A stretch of DNA of 64,000 nucleotides from Pseudomonadota bacterium (GCA_023423275.1 JAFAFW010000023.1:1-64000); one strand, 5' to 3'. Counted from the stretch's first letter, positions 34,950 through 44,347 are shown. Made by a program: numbers and translations. Notes: generated from the sequence alone by a model not told the origin.

Positions 34950-36026
34950 TCAGGCGTTGGCGCCCTGGACCGCGTTGATCAGTGCCGCCGTGACATCCGC
35001 CGTGCGCGCCTTGCCGCCGAGATCGGGGGTATGGAAACGCGGATCCGCCGTCACACGCTCGATTGCGGTCATCAGACGCGCTGCCGCGGGCTTCTCACCG
35101 AGATGTTCCAGCAACATGACGGCGGACCAGAATGTCCCGACCGGATTGGCGATGCCCTTGCCCATGATGTCGAACGCCGAACCGTGAATCGGCTCGAACA
35201 TCGACGGGAATTGCCGCTCCGGATTGATGTTGGCCGTCGGCGCGATGCCCAACGAGCCGGCCAGGGCCGCGGCCAGATCTGACAGGATGTCGGCGTGAAG
35301 ATTGGTCGCCACGATGGTGTCGATCGATTGCGGCTTCATCACCATGCGCATGGTCATGGCATCGACCAGCATCTTATCCCAGGTCACGTCCGGGAATTCG
35401 CGCGCGATCTCGGTGGCAATCTCGTCCCACATCACCATGGCATGACGCTGCGCGTTCGACTTGGTGACGACGGTCAGCAGCTTGCGCGGCCGTGATTGGG
35501 CGAGCCGGAACGCAAAGCGCATGATGCGCTCGACGCCCGCGCGCGTGAACATGGCCACGTCCGTCGCCGTCTCCAGCGGCGAGCCCTGATGCACCCGTCC
35601 GCCGACGCCGGAATACTCACCCTCCGAGTTCTCACGCACGATCACCCAGTCGAGCTCCTTGTCCTCGACCGCGCGCAGTGGCGAGACGATGCCCGGCAGG
35701 ACGCGCGTGGGACGCACGTTGGCGTACTGGTCGAAGGGCTGACAGATGGCGAGCCGCAGGCCCCACAGAGTGATGTGATCTGGGATGTCGGGATGACCGG
35801 CCGATCCGAACAGGATCGCATCGTGATTCTTGATTTGATCACGGCCGTCGGCGGGCATCATACGGCCGTGCTTCTTGTAGTATTCGCCGCCCCAGTCGAA
35901 GTGATCGAACTTGAGCGTGAAACCACCATCGCGCTGGGCCACTGCCTCGAGCGCCTCAATCCCGGCCTGTATGACTTCCGTGCCAATGCCGTCGCCGGGG
36001 ATGGCTGCGATTGTGTAGGTCTTCAT
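34950..36026 (-). CDS. Tartrate/D-malate dehydrogenase-type protein (isocitrate/isopropylmalate dehydrogenase family)
   Basis: 358 residues. IAAIPGDGIGTEV at the N-terminus, YANVRPTRVLPGI with substrate Arg residues, VRENSEGEYSGVGGR, the Lys of VTKSNAQRHAM and the metal-site Asp residues in LVDAMTMRMV and HADILSDLAAALAGSLGIAPTANI place it in the TtuC/DmlA branch rather than LeuB (the YANVRP and NSEGEY forms are characteristic). It oxidatively decarboxylates or oxidises D-malate or tartrate with NAD. It diverges from the Dpp-like importer at 36313. Confidence 0.87.
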   Translation of the reverse strand: MKTYTIAAIPGDGIGTEVIQAGIEALEAVAQRDGGFTLKFDHFDWGGEYYKKHGRMMPADGRDQIKNHDAILFGSAGHPDIPDHITLWGLRLAICQPFDQYANVRPTRVLPGIVSPLRAVEDKELDWVIVRENSEGEYSGVGGRVHQGSPLETATDVAMFTRAGVERIMRFAFRLAQSRPRKLLTVVTKSNAQRHAMVMWDEIATEIAREFPDVTWDKMLVDAMTMRMVMKPQSIDTIVATNLHADILSDLAAALAGSLGIAPTANINPERQFPSMFEPIHGSAFDIMGKGIANPVGTFWSAVMLLEHLGEKPAAARLMTAIERVTADPRFHTPDLGGKARTADVTAALINAVQGANA

Positions 36027-36312
36027 ACGCGTCTCCGAAGCTCGTCAAAGTCAGCCAAGGCGGGGCCGGCGCGAAGTGTCCGCAGCCAATCTCCGAGGCG
36101 TTTTGGAAAGGGTGCCGACGGCACGCAGGTTGAAACGTTCGCCCCTTATAGCCACGAAACCCACGATCTCGCCAGTCCGGGCAGGCACGACGAGCCCGAT
36201 GGTCGCGAGAAAGGGGAGAGCGCGTTTGTTCGCGACCCCAGGAACGCGTTCGGCATTGCGGGAACCCCGGTCCGCATACTAAAAACGAAAGCATGGTGAA
36301 TGTCCTCGCATC

Positions 36313-37284
36313 ATGCTGAGCCAGATCGTCGAGCGCGCATTTCAGGCGCTGATCGTGATGCTGGTGATGTCGTTTCTCGTGTTCGTCGGCGTTTATGCGA
36401 TCGGCAACCCGATCGATGTGCTGCTCAGCCCTGACGCCACCCAGCAGATCCGGCTCGAAACCATCGCCCGATATGGGCTCGATCGGCCGCTATGGGAGCA
36501 ATACCTGTCGTTTCTGGGGCGCGCGCTGCAGGGCGACTTCGGCCGCTCGTTCGTGTTCGGCATGCCGGTCTTTGAGCTGATCCTGTCACGTCTGCCGGCG
36601 ACGCTGGAATTGACGCTCGCCGCCGTTCTGCTGGCCACAATCGTCGGTGTGCCGGCCGGGATCTATGCTGGCTACCGGCCCGACAGTCCTCTCGCCAAGG
36701 TCATCATGGCGATCTCCATTCTCGGCTTCTCCGTGCCGACGTTCTGGATCGGGCTGGTACTGATCATGACCTTCGCCGTCGAACTGCAGATCCTGCCGGC
36801 AGGCGGACGCGGTGAAACCGCGATGCTGTTCGGCATCGAGTGGAGCTTTCTGACGCTGAACGGTCTCAGTCACATGCTGCTGCCGGCGTTGAACCTCGCT
36901 TTCTTCAAGCTGGCGCTGATGACCCGGCTGGCCCGCGCGGGCACCCGCGAGGTGATGCTGACGGACACCATCAAGTTCGCGCGGGCCGCAGGATTGTCGG
37001 AATGGACGGTGCTGCGCCGGCACGTGCTGCGCCTGATTTCCATTCCGATCGTGACGGTGTTCGGGCTCGAATTTGCCTCGACGCTCGCCTTCGCGGTCGT
37101 GACCGAGACGATCTTCTCCTGGCCGGGCATCGGCAAGCTGATCATCGATTCCATCCAGTCGCTCGATCGTCCTGTGATGGTCGCCTATCTGATGCTGGTG
37201 GCCTTTGTGTTCATTGCCATCAATTTCATCGTCGATCTCACCTACGTCGCGCTCGACCCGAGACTTAGGAAAGGGCGCGCGTGA
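36313..37284 (+). CDS. ABC transporter permease, DppB/OppB-like
   Basis: 323 residues with six hydrophobic helices; N-terminal MLSQIVERAFQALIVMLVMSFLVF and the coupling loop ARAGTREVMLTDTIKFARAAGLSEWTVLRRHVLR are typical of peptide/nickel-class permeases. It is the first gene of a three-gene importer set. Unusually, no binding protein precedes it: the 286 bases upstream to the divergent dehydrogenase contain no such gene. Confidence 0.92.
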   Translation: MLSQIVERAFQALIVMLVMSFLVFVGVYAIGNPIDVLLSPDATQQIRLETIARYGLDRPLWEQYLSFLGRALQGDFGRSFVFGMPVFELILSRLPATLELTLAAVLLATIVGVPAGIYAGYRPDSPLAKVIMAISILGFSVPTFWIGLVLIMTFAVELQILPAGGRGETAMLFGIEWSFLTLNGLSHMLLPALNLAFFKLALMTRLARAGTREVMLTDTIKFARAAGLSEWTVLRRHVLRLISIPIVTVFGLEFASTLAFAVVTETIFSWPGIGKLIIDSIQSLDRPVMVAYLMLVAFVFIAINFIVDLTYVALDPRLRKGRA

Positions 37285-38162
37285 TGACGTCCGGTTCGCC
37301 CGCCGCACACTTCTGGGAGGAATTTCGCGAGAGCAAGGTTGCCGTCATCGCGCTGGCCATCGTTGTCCTGACGATCGGCGTTGCCGTGTTGGCGCCGCTC
37401 ATCGCACCGCAGGACCCCTACGATCTGGCCACCCTGGTGCTGTCGGACGCGCGGCGGCCGCCCGGCTATGTCGGCTCGGGCGGTTACACGCATTTGCTCG
37501 GCACTGACGCGCAAGGTCGCGATCTGTTGTCGGCCATTCTCTACGGCTTGCGCATTTCTTTGCAGATGGGGCTGATCGCCGGTTCGATCGCGCTGGTGGC
37601 GGGCGTCATCATCGGCATCGGCGCTGCCTATGCGGGTGGCCGCTGGGAAGCCTTTCTGATGCGCATCATCGATCTGCAACTCGCCTTTCCTGCCATCCTG
37701 CTGGCACTGGTGCTCTCGGCCTTGCTGGGGCAGGGGAAATGGCAACTGATCGCGGCTCTGGCGGCCGCGCAATACGCCTATTTCGCCCGCACCGCGCACG
37801 GAGCCGCCGCGGCCGAGCGCAACAAGGACTATGTCGAGGCCGCGCTGTCGACGCCGCTGCCCGGGCGCCGCGTGGTCTGGCGTCACATTCTGCCGAACTG
37901 CCTGCCGCCGCTGATTGTCGTCGCCACAGTGCAGGTCGCCAACGCCATTGCGCTGGAGGCGACGCTCTCCTTCCTCGGGGTCGGCCTGCCGCCTACGGAA
38001 CCCTCTCTCGGCATGCTGATCTCCAACGGCTTCCAGTACATGCTTTCGGGCCGCTACTGGATCTCGATCTACCCCGGCATCGCGCTGATCATTCTGATCG
38101 TCGCCATCAATCTGGTCGGTGACCAGATCCGCGACCAGACCAATCCGAGGCTGCGGCGATGA
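37284..38162 (+). CDS. ABC transporter permease, DppC/OppC-like
   Basis: 292 residues from the ATG at 37284, sharing one base with the previous stop; a GTG at 37281 is the alternative. TAGGAAAGG precedes it. Family features: LLGTDAQGRDLLSAILYGLRISLQ after the first helix, EAALSTPLPGRRVVWRHILPN coupling loop and LSFLGVGLPPTEPSLG. Ends in an ATGA overlap with the ATPase gene. Confidence 0.92.
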   Translation: MTSGSPAAHFWEEFRESKVAVIALAIVVLTIGVAVLAPLIAPQDPYDLATLVLSDARRPPGYVGSGGYTHLLGTDAQGRDLLSAILYGLRISLQMGLIAGSIALVAGVIIGIGAAYAGGRWEAFLMRIIDLQLAFPAILLALVLSALLGQGKWQLIAALAAAQYAYFARTAHGAAAAERNKDYVEAALSTPLPGRRVVWRHILPNCLPPLIVVATVQVANAIALEATLSFLGVGLPPTEPSLGMLISNGFQYMLSGRYWISIYPGIALIILIVAINLVGDQIRDQTNPRLRR

Positions 38163-39874
38163 CGACGACCGGAATGCCGCCGCTGCTCGAAGTCAAAGAT
38201 CTCGTCACGCATTTCCATACGCGCAATGGCGTCGTGAAGGCGGTCGATGGCGTCTCGTTCAGCCTCCACCGTGGCGAGGTGATCGGCCTCGTCGGCGAAT
38301 CCGGCTCCGGCAAGAGCATCACGGGTTTCTCGATCATCGGACTGATCGATCCGCCGGGCAAAATCGAGAGTGGCTCGATCAAGCTGGAGGGGCGCGAACT
38401 GATCGGCCTTCCGGCGGTGGAGCTGAGGGCGATCCGTGGCAAGATCATCTCGATGGTGTTTCAGGATCCGCTGATGACGCTCAACCCGGTGTTGACCATC
38501 GGGGAGCAGATCCGGCTTGCGATCAAGGCTCACCAGCAGGTTTCGCCTGATGAGGCACGCCAGCGCGCGATCGCGGCGCTGGCCCAGGTGCGCATTCCGG
38601 ATCCGGAGAGCAAAGTCGATTTCTACCCGCACCAGTTTTCCGGGGGCATGCGCCAGCGCGTGGCGATCGCGATCGCCCTGCTGCATCGGCCGCAGCTGAT
38701 CATCTGCGACGAGCCGACCACGGCGCTCGACGTTTCGATTCAGGCCGAAATCCTGGAGGAAATGCGGGAGCTGGTGGCCGAGATCGGCACCGCACTGATC
38801 TGGATCAGCCATGACCTGGCAACCGTTGCCGCCATTGCCAGCCGCATCTGCGTGATGCGGCACGGCAAGATCGTCGAGACGGGTTCGGTGCGCGACGTGC
38901 TGACCAAGCCGCAGCATCCCTATACCCAAGCCCTGCTCGACGCACTGCCGTCGCGCACCGAACCCGGCCAGTTGCTGGCGCGAGGCGCGGGTGTGCAGGA
39001 CGCTGCGCCGCCACCGCGCCGCGAAACCGGACCGGCCAGCCGGACACCCGATGCAGAGGGGCGGTATTTTGTCATTGATAGCGTCAGCAAACGCTTTGAA
39101 ACGCAGCAGGGGGCCCTCTACGCGATTGGCCGGAGACTTGGCCTGTCACGCCCTCCCGTGTCCGTGCAGGCCGTCGATCGCGTCAGCCTGACCTTGCAAC
39201 GCGGCGAGGCACTGGGGCTGGTCGGCGAATCCGGCTCGGGCAAGTCGACGCTCGGCCGGATGGCGGCCGGCATCTATTCCCCTGACAGCGGAATCGTGCT
39301 CCTCGATGGCGAAAAGCCGATGAGCGATGGCAACCGTCCGCGCAAGACCACGACCCGCATCCAAACCATCTTTCAGGATCCGTTCGCCTCGCTCAATCCA
39401 CGCATGCGGATCGGTGAGAGTATCGCTGAGGGGCCGATTGCGCACGGTCTTGTCAGCCGGGCGGGCGCTCCGGCCTACGTGCATCAATGGCTGGCGGCGG
39501 TCGGGCTCGACCCGGCGTTTGCCGCGCGTTATCCGCATCAGTTCTCCGGCGGCCAGCGTCAGCGCGTGGCGATCGCCCGGGCACTCGCCATGCAGCCGGA
39601 CGTGGTGGTGTGCGACGAGCCGGTGGCGTCTCTCGATGTCTCGATCCAGGCGCAGATCATCAACCTGCTGATCCGGTTGCGTCAGGACCTCACACTGACG
39701 CTGATCTTCATTTCGCACGATCTGTCGGTGGTGCGTCATCTGTGCGACCGGGTGGCCATCATGTACCGTGGCCGCATCGTCGAACTCGGTACCGCAGCCG
39801 AGATCTACGACAATCCTCAAGACGCCTATACGCGCCGCCTGCTTGCCGCCGTTCCGGTCCTGCCGGCGGCGTAA
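38159..39874 (+). CDS. Fused dual ATPase of a peptide-type ABC transporter (DppD-DppF / GsiA-like)
   Basis: 571 residues with two complete ABC domains. First: GESGSGKSITGFS (about 45), FSGGMRQRVAIAIAL (about 160), LIICDEPTTALDVS. Second, from about 300: GESGSGKSTLGRMA, FSGGQRQRVAIARAL, VVVCDEPVASLDVS and LIFISHDLSVVRHL. Each ends with the oligopeptide-ATPase C-terminal segment (HPYTQALLDALP; DAYTRRLLAAVP). The fusion of D and F subunits is seen in GsiA-type importers. It energises the two preceding permeases. Confidence 0.92.
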   Translation: MTTTGMPPLLEVKDLVTHFHTRNGVVKAVDGVSFSLHRGEVIGLVGESGSGKSITGFSIIGLIDPPGKIESGSIKLEGRELIGLPAVELRAIRGKIISMVFQDPLMTLNPVLTIGEQIRLAIKAHQQVSPDEARQRAIAALAQVRIPDPESKVDFYPHQFSGGMRQRVAIAIALLHRPQLIICDEPTTALDVSIQAEILEEMRELVAEIGTALIWISHDLATVAAIASRICVMRHGKIVETGSVRDVLTKPQHPYTQALLDALPSRTEPGQLLARGAGVQDAAPPPRRETGPASRTPDAEGRYFVIDSVSKRFETQQGALYAIGRRLGLSRPPVSVQAVDRVSLTLQRGEALGLVGESGSGKSTLGRMAAGIYSPDSGIVLLDGEKPMSDGNRPRKTTTRIQTIFQDPFASLNPRMRIGESIAEGPIAHGLVSRAGAPAYVHQWLAAVGLDPAFAARYPHQFSGGQRQRVAIARALAMQPDVVVCDEPVASLDVSIQAQIINLLIRLRQDLTLTLIFISHDLSVVRHLCDRVAIMYRGRIVELGTAAEIYDNPQDAYTRRLLAAVPVLPAA

Positions 39875-39979
39875 AGGTGATCTGCGTGAAAGTCTGGAAG
39901 CCGACTGCCGTCTCATGCTAGGCGCGTCGCTGACACTCAGGGCTGATGCGGTGCGGCCAGGACGAGGAAGAGGACAAAC

Positions 39980-40801
39980 ATGAGACCGAACAAACGCATT
40001 CTGATCACAGGAGCCGGTGGCGGCATCGGCAAGACGCTGCGCGAAGGGCTGCGCGGCCGCTATCCAGTCATCCGCCTCAACGACATTCAGGGCATGGAGG
40101 CGGCGCGCGATGGCGAGGAGGTGGTCGTCGCGGATCTCAGCGACATGGCCGCCGTCGATACGCTGACGAAGGACGTCGATGCGATCGTTCACCTTGGCGG
40201 ACAATCGATCGAAGGGCCGTGGGACGTTGTGCTGCAGGCCAACATTATCGGCCTTTACAACCTCTATGAAGCGGCGCGCCGCAATGGCGTCCAGCGGATC
40301 GTGTTCGCCAGCTCGAACCATGCGGTCGGCTTCTGCCGGCGCGACAAGACGATCGGGCCGGACGAGCCGTTCCGCCCGGATTCGCGCTATGGCGTGAGCA
40401 AGGTGTTCGGCGAGGCCATGGCGCGCCTCTATTCCGACAAGCATGGCGTATCGAGCGTTTGCCTGCGCATCGGACAGTTTCGTCCGAAGCCGACGAATGT
40501 GCGCATGTTGAGCCTGTGGCTCAGTCCGCGCGACATGGTGCAACTCGCTCACCGCAGCCTGGAAGCGCCGGATGTCCACTTCGAGGTTGTTTATGGCATC
40601 TCGAACAATCCACGTGGCTGGTATGACAATCCCGGTGCGAAAAAGATCGGCTACGTGCCGGAAGACAGCGCCGAGGATTACGCGGCGGAGGTGCTGGCCG
40701 TCGTGAAGCCGGAGGACGAGCCGGAAATTGATCGCCAGTTCCAGGGCGGCCCGTTCTGCTCCGACGAATTTGATGGAGACCTGCAGCGCATCCCGCGCTG
40801 A
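39980..40801 (+). CDS. Uronate dehydrogenase-like NAD-dependent short-chain enzyme
   Basis: 273 residues. The NAD fold begins RILITGAGGGIGKTLREGL; catalytic Ser and Tyr-x3-Lys are in IVFASSNHAVGF (about 110) and YGVSKVFGEAMARLY (about 136). The segments DAIVHLGGQSIEGPW, LQANIIGLYNLYEAARRNG and a C-terminal FQGGPF resemble the Agrobacterium uronate dehydrogenase as I remember it. It would oxidise galacturonate or glucuronate to the aldaric acid lactone. It is 105 bases downstream of the importer ATPase, so the importer may bring in a sugar acid or oligomer (inference). Confidence 0.75.
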   Translation: MRPNKRILITGAGGGIGKTLREGLRGRYPVIRLNDIQGMEAARDGEEVVVADLSDMAAVDTLTKDVDAIVHLGGQSIEGPWDVVLQANIIGLYNLYEAARRNGVQRIVFASSNHAVGFCRRDKTIGPDEPFRPDSRYGVSKVFGEAMARLYSDKHGVSSVCLRIGQFRPKPTNVRMLSLWLSPRDMVQLAHRSLEAPDVHFEVVYGISNNPRGWYDNPGAKKIGYVPEDSAEDYAAEVLAVVKPEDEPEIDRQFQGGPFCSDEFDGDLQRIPR

Positions 40802-40804
40802 CAC

Positions 40805-41290
40805 TCAGATCTCGTAAGCGATATAGCGAATGATCTTCCAGCGCCCATCCGGCTGGCGCTGGAAGAGATCCATGCCGGGCTCGCGGGTTTGCGTTTTCGT
40901 GCCGTTTTCCGTGACCGTCAGGGTCCACACGATCCGTACGACGGCCAGATCGCCGGCAACGACGATTTCCTTGATCTCCGGTGCATACGAATAATGCTTG
41001 TTGGGATCGCTCAGCGAGCGCTTCAACATCGCGCAGATTTCGTCGTATCCGCGTTCGGGAAAACCGCGATAGTCGTAGCGAAGAGCCGCCGAGAACAGGT
41101 CGCAAATCCGCGAGGTATTCCTGGCGTTGAAATCGCTCGTCCAATCGTGCAGGGCTTGCCGGATCTCGGCTTCCGCTTTCGTATCGTTCGACGAGACTAA
41201 ACTGCTGATCAGCGGAAGAGTAAGCATCGCAACGATCAAGGCGCGCATCAGACGGCTGGGGTATGGGAGCATCATCGCGGACCGCCTCAT
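40805..41290 (-). CDS. NTF2-like/SnoaL-type exported protein
   Basis: 161 residues from the ATG at 41290, which overlaps the stop of the beta-lactamase-like gene (ATGA). A hydrophobic leader (LMRALIVAMLTLPLISSLV) is followed by one NTF2-like domain: AEIRQALHDWTSDFNARN, VVAGDLAVVRIVWTLTV, and a C-terminal FQRQPDGRWKIIRYIAYEI. This cone-shaped fold serves as a small-molecule pocket or a modulator; no catalytic residues are certain. Translational coupling implies it works with the serine hydrolase. Confidence 0.75.
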   Translation of the reverse strand: MRRSAMMLPYPSRLMRALIVAMLTLPLISSLVSSNDTKAEAEIRQALHDWTSDFNARNTSRICDLFSAALRYDYRGFPERGYDEICAMLKRSLSDPNKHYSYAPEIKEIVVAGDLAVVRIVWTLTVTENGTKTQTREPGMDLFQRQPDGRWKIIRYIAYEI

Positions 41291-42270
41291 GATTGTGTCT
41301 TGAGAAGCTCGTCGCGAATGCGCGTCATCGCTTCTGCAACAGACTTGATATAGGCGGCCACAATCTTTTCCTGCGATCCATCCTTGTCCGTCCAATTCAC
41401 CGTCATGCTGAACGTGACGGGTCTCTCACGGACGATCATCTGGCCAGCCGATGCCATGCAATGGAACCCATCCCAGTCGATGCTGCCGCCTTTCATGTAA
41501 GCTGGCGTATTAGGAGGAATGGCGACCGCGATGGAATCCGCCATGGCCTGAATGCGCCTGAATTCGGTCAGCGTTTCCGGCTTCCGGAAAAACTCACCGG
41601 CGAGGGCGCGCTTGTAATAGCTGACGAAATCCCGCGCGGAGCAGACCATGGCCTGCGTGTCGTTGATGCTGGGCCGCGTGCCGGGCGTGGTTCCGACCTT
41701 CATCTTTTCGATCCCCGCCCATCCCATATCGGTGCCAACGGGATAACCGGATACGTATGAGAAGAACCGCCGCGTGCTGTCGGGAATGCGCGCGCTCGCC
41801 AGTCCGGCTTTTTTGATGAAGGCCCGGACGTTCTCGACGCCGACGCGTTTCATTGCGACGTCCGTGGCCGTATTGTCGCTGTGGGCGATCATGGCTTCAA
41901 GAACGACCCGAGCCGACGTCGTTCCGGTCAGAAATTCGAATACTCCGCCGCCTGTGGAGCGGACGTCATCGTCGATCCGGAGTTGCTCGGCCTCGGAGAG
42001 CTTCCCGGCTTCGACAGCTTGAAGATAGGTCGCCAGAACGAACGTCTTGAAGCAGCTTCCACAAAAAAGCGCCGCGTCGGGATCGTGGGAGATCCGCCAG
42101 GGCTCGCCCGAACGATCGATTTCGATCAACGCACTTTTGCGTCCGGGCAGGGCTATAAATGCGTCGAGAACGTTCCACTTGGCCACGCTGCTGGCTGCCA
42201 TCGCGCCGCGCATCTGCAACTGACCTATCGCGGCAATCCCGGCTGCCGCCATCAAACTGCGTCGGTCCAT
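41287..42270 (-). CDS. Class A beta-lactamase-like serine hydrolase
   Basis: 327 residues from the ATG at 42270, chosen because MDRRSLMAAAGIAAIGQ is a Tat-like signal; the frame extends to 42354. Active-site motifs: Ser72-x-x-Lys75 (GSCFKTFV), Ser131-Asp-Asn133 (AHSDNTATD) and Lys260-Gly-Gly-Ser263 in place of KTG. The class A omega-loop Glu is not obvious, and the rest is divergent, so it may be a beta-lactamase, a penicillin-interacting enzyme or an esterase. Expression is coupled to the NTF2-like protein. Confidence 0.78.
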   Translation of the reverse strand: MDRRSLMAAAGIAAIGQLQMRGAMAASSVAKWNVLDAFIALPGRKSALIEIDRSGEPWRISHDPDAALFCGSCFKTFVLATYLQAVEAGKLSEAEQLRIDDDVRSTGGGVFEFLTGTTSARVVLEAMIAHSDNTATDVAMKRVGVENVRAFIKKAGLASARIPDSTRRFFSYVSGYPVGTDMGWAGIEKMKVGTTPGTRPSINDTQAMVCSARDFVSYYKRALAGEFFRKPETLTEFRRIQAMADSIAVAIPPNTPAYMKGGSIDWDGFHCMASAGQMIVRERPVTFSMTVNWTDKDGSQEKIVAAYIKSVAEAMTRIRDELLKTQS

Positions 42271-42463
42271 TGTTCCCATCCGCCTGATCGCGTGGATTTG
42301 ATCTTCGTGGACAGACGTCATGGCCCGCGTGCGAGTTCCGATGCGGGGCTTCATATCAGGAATAATGATGTGTTGAGTGTGTGCTCACACTTCAGCACTG
42401 GCCATCCGGGAGCCCTTCTGCTTGGGGCAGGCTGGCCATTATTAACCATCAAAGGGGAGGACG

Positions 42464-43543
42464 TCAGAAGATGAGATTGAGCTGGGCAGCATCGTCGTTG
42501 TCGTTCTGCTCGAAACTCGACAGCGTGACGCCGACAAGGCGAATGCCCTTGCTGACGGGATAAATGGTGCGTACCAGCCGGATGCTCGCGGCGTGGAGAT
42601 CATCCCGCGTGGTGATCAACGAGGCCATCGTGCGGCTGCGCGTGATCTGCTGGAAGTCGGCGTATTTGATTTTGACCGTCACCGTACGTCCGTACGCCCG
42701 CGCCTTCTCGCACCACCGCCAGACGTCATCGGCCATGGCTTGAACGGCGGCCTCGATGGCGCCCGGTTCCGTCAGGTCTTCGGCAAACGTCGTTTCCGAT
42801 CCCGACGATTTGCGCGGCCGGTCCGGAACCACCGCGCGATCGTCCCGGCCGTGGGCAAGACCGTGATACCAGGGACCTGATTTTCCGAAATGCTGTTGCA
42901 GGAAAGCGGCCGTCTGATGCTTCAGGTCGGCGCCGGTAAAAATGCCGAGCGCGTTCATCCTGCGCGCGGTGGCCGGGCCGATGCCGTGAAATTTCCCGAC
43001 GGGCAGGTCGGCGACGAACAAGGCGCCCATGGCGGGTGGTACGACGAACTGGCCGTTGGGCTTGCGATGGTCGGAGGCGAGCTTGGCGAGAAACTTGTTG
43101 TACGAAATTCCCGCGGAAGCGGTGAGACCGGTCTCCGAGAGGATGCGCGCGCGGATCTCGGATGCTGTTGCCGAGGCCGTCGCGATGCCGCGCAGGTTCT
43201 CTGTCACGTCGAGGTGAGCTTCATCCAGCGAGAGCGGCTCGATGAGGGGCGTATAGTCGGCGAAGATGTTGCGGACCTGTTGTGAAATTGCCCGATAGAC
43301 GTCGAAGCGCGGCCGCACAAAGATCAGATCCGGGCATTGGCGTAGCGCCGTCGTGGAGGGCATCGCTGAGCGCACCCCGTACTGGCGCGCCTCGTAGCTG
43401 GCCGCCGCGACAACGCCGCGGCGCTCCCCGTGCCCGACGGCGACCGGCTTGCCTCTAAGATCGGAGCAGTCACGCTGCTCGACCGACGCATAGAACGCGT
43501 CCATGTCGATATGGATGATCTTGCGGACAGGGGCATCCGTCAT
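42464..43543 (-). CDS. dinB: DNA polymerase IV (Y-family)
   Basis: 359 residues. Catalytic motifs: IIHIDMDAFYASVEQRD (Asp13 and Asp15 region), YEARQYGVRSAMPS and SLDEAHLDVTENL (second acidic pair, about 103). The thumb helix-hairpin segment GIGPATARRMNALGI and the little-finger region follow; the C-terminus RLVGVTLSSFEQND lacks an evident clamp-binding QLxLF but ends QLNLIF, which could serve. It copies damaged templates with low fidelity. No LexA box was identified in the 111 bases upstream. Confidence 0.95.
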   Translation of the reverse strand: MTDAPVRKIIHIDMDAFYASVEQRDCSDLRGKPVAVGHGERRGVVAAASYEARQYGVRSAMPSTTALRQCPDLIFVRPRFDVYRAISQQVRNIFADYTPLIEPLSLDEAHLDVTENLRGIATASATASEIRARILSETGLTASAGISYNKFLAKLASDHRKPNGQFVVPPAMGALFVADLPVGKFHGIGPATARRMNALGIFTGADLKHQTAAFLQQHFGKSGPWYHGLAHGRDDRAVVPDRPRKSSGSETTFAEDLTEPGAIEAAVQAMADDVWRWCEKARAYGRTVTVKIKYADFQQITRSRTMASLITTRDDLHAASIRLVRTIYPVSKGIRLVGVTLSSFEQNDNDDAAQLNLIF

Positions 43544-43654
43544 GGCACGCCCCGTGTATCACGCCGTGAACAAACAGAGAATAGCGGTGCAGATTTTTGC
43601 ACCGCTTTCCGCGTCGGAGGACCGAATAACCCGTCCCGAGTCCCGGCTGCGGGT

Positions 43655-44347
43655 CTAGCCGAGAACCAGTCCCGACTCTTCGTAGGCCTTCTGGGCCGCG
43701 GGTGTCGCCATCGCTTTGATCAGACGGGCTGACGCCTCGGCCTGCGGGCTATCCTTGATGATGGCGGCAATGAATGGTGTGGCGCTCTGCACCTCAGGCG
43801 GGAAGGGGCCGACGACTTCGATCCCATCGACGACGACGAGCTCACTGATCTGCTGGACGGCGAGATCCGCTTTGCCGTTGACGAGCTGCTCGGCCGTGAA
43901 GCCCGCGGGAATGACGGTCGCCTTGGCGCGAACTTGTTCGCCGACGCCGAAGCGATCGATCAGCTTTTCCAGGTAGATGCCGCTGGCGCCGGCGCGCGAA
44001 TACGCAACGGACCGGGCGTTGACGAGCGCCTTGCTGAAGGCATCGGTGGTCGAGACGTCGGGCTTCGGATCACCGCGGCGAACGGCCAGGCCGAGTACGG
44101 CCTGCGCGAGCGGGGTCGGGCTATCGGGGACGATGGCCCCCTTCTGCTTCAGCTCATCGGTGGCCTTGTCGGTCACGATGACAATGTCAGGCTTCGCCCC
44201 CTTGGCGAGTTCTTGCATGATGACCGTCGTCGGATCCCATCGGACTTCGACCTTCAGGCCGGTTTCCTTCTCAAATGCAGGAAGGACGACGTTCTCCAGA
44301 GCTCCACGCAACGCGAGCCCGCTCATCATGGTGATCTTTCCGGCCAT
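43655..44347 (-). CDS. ModA-like substrate-binding domain protein without signal peptide
   Basis: 230 residues; AAAGGATC precedes the ATG. The fold matches molybdate/family-1 binding proteins: ITMMSGLALRGALENVVLPAFEKETG, KPDIVIVTDKATDELKQKGAI, GIYLEKLIDRFGVGEQV, VNGKADLAVQQISEL and KAMATPAAQKAYEESGLVLG. No export signal and no modB/modC neighbour exist, so transport is doubtful; a cytoplasmic sensor or solute-binding role is possible. It follows an LldD-like gene by 41 bases and is probably co-transcribed with it. Confidence 0.78.
   Translation of the reverse strand: MAGKITMMSGLALRGALENVVLPAFEKETGLKVEVRWDPTTVIMQELAKGAKPDIVIVTDKATDELKQKGAIVPDSPTPLAQAVLGLAVRRGDPKPDVSTTDAFSKALVNARSVAYSRAGASGIYLEKLIDRFGVGEQVRAKATVIPAGFTAEQLVNGKADLAVQQISELVVVDGIEVVGPFPPEVQSATPFIAAIIKDSPQAEASARLIKAMATPAAQKAYEESGLVLG

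Noticed and set aside
36027..36312. Missing binding-protein gene or fragment upstream of the Dpp-like permease
   Set aside because: No signal peptide or family 5 binding-protein motif appears in any frame of this interval, so no pseudogene is called.
39146..40804. 552-codon open frame on the minus strand
   Set aside because: It runs antisense to the well-supported dual ATPase and uronate-dehydrogenase-like genes; the composition is rich in Arg, His and Asp, typical of frames opposite high-GC genes.
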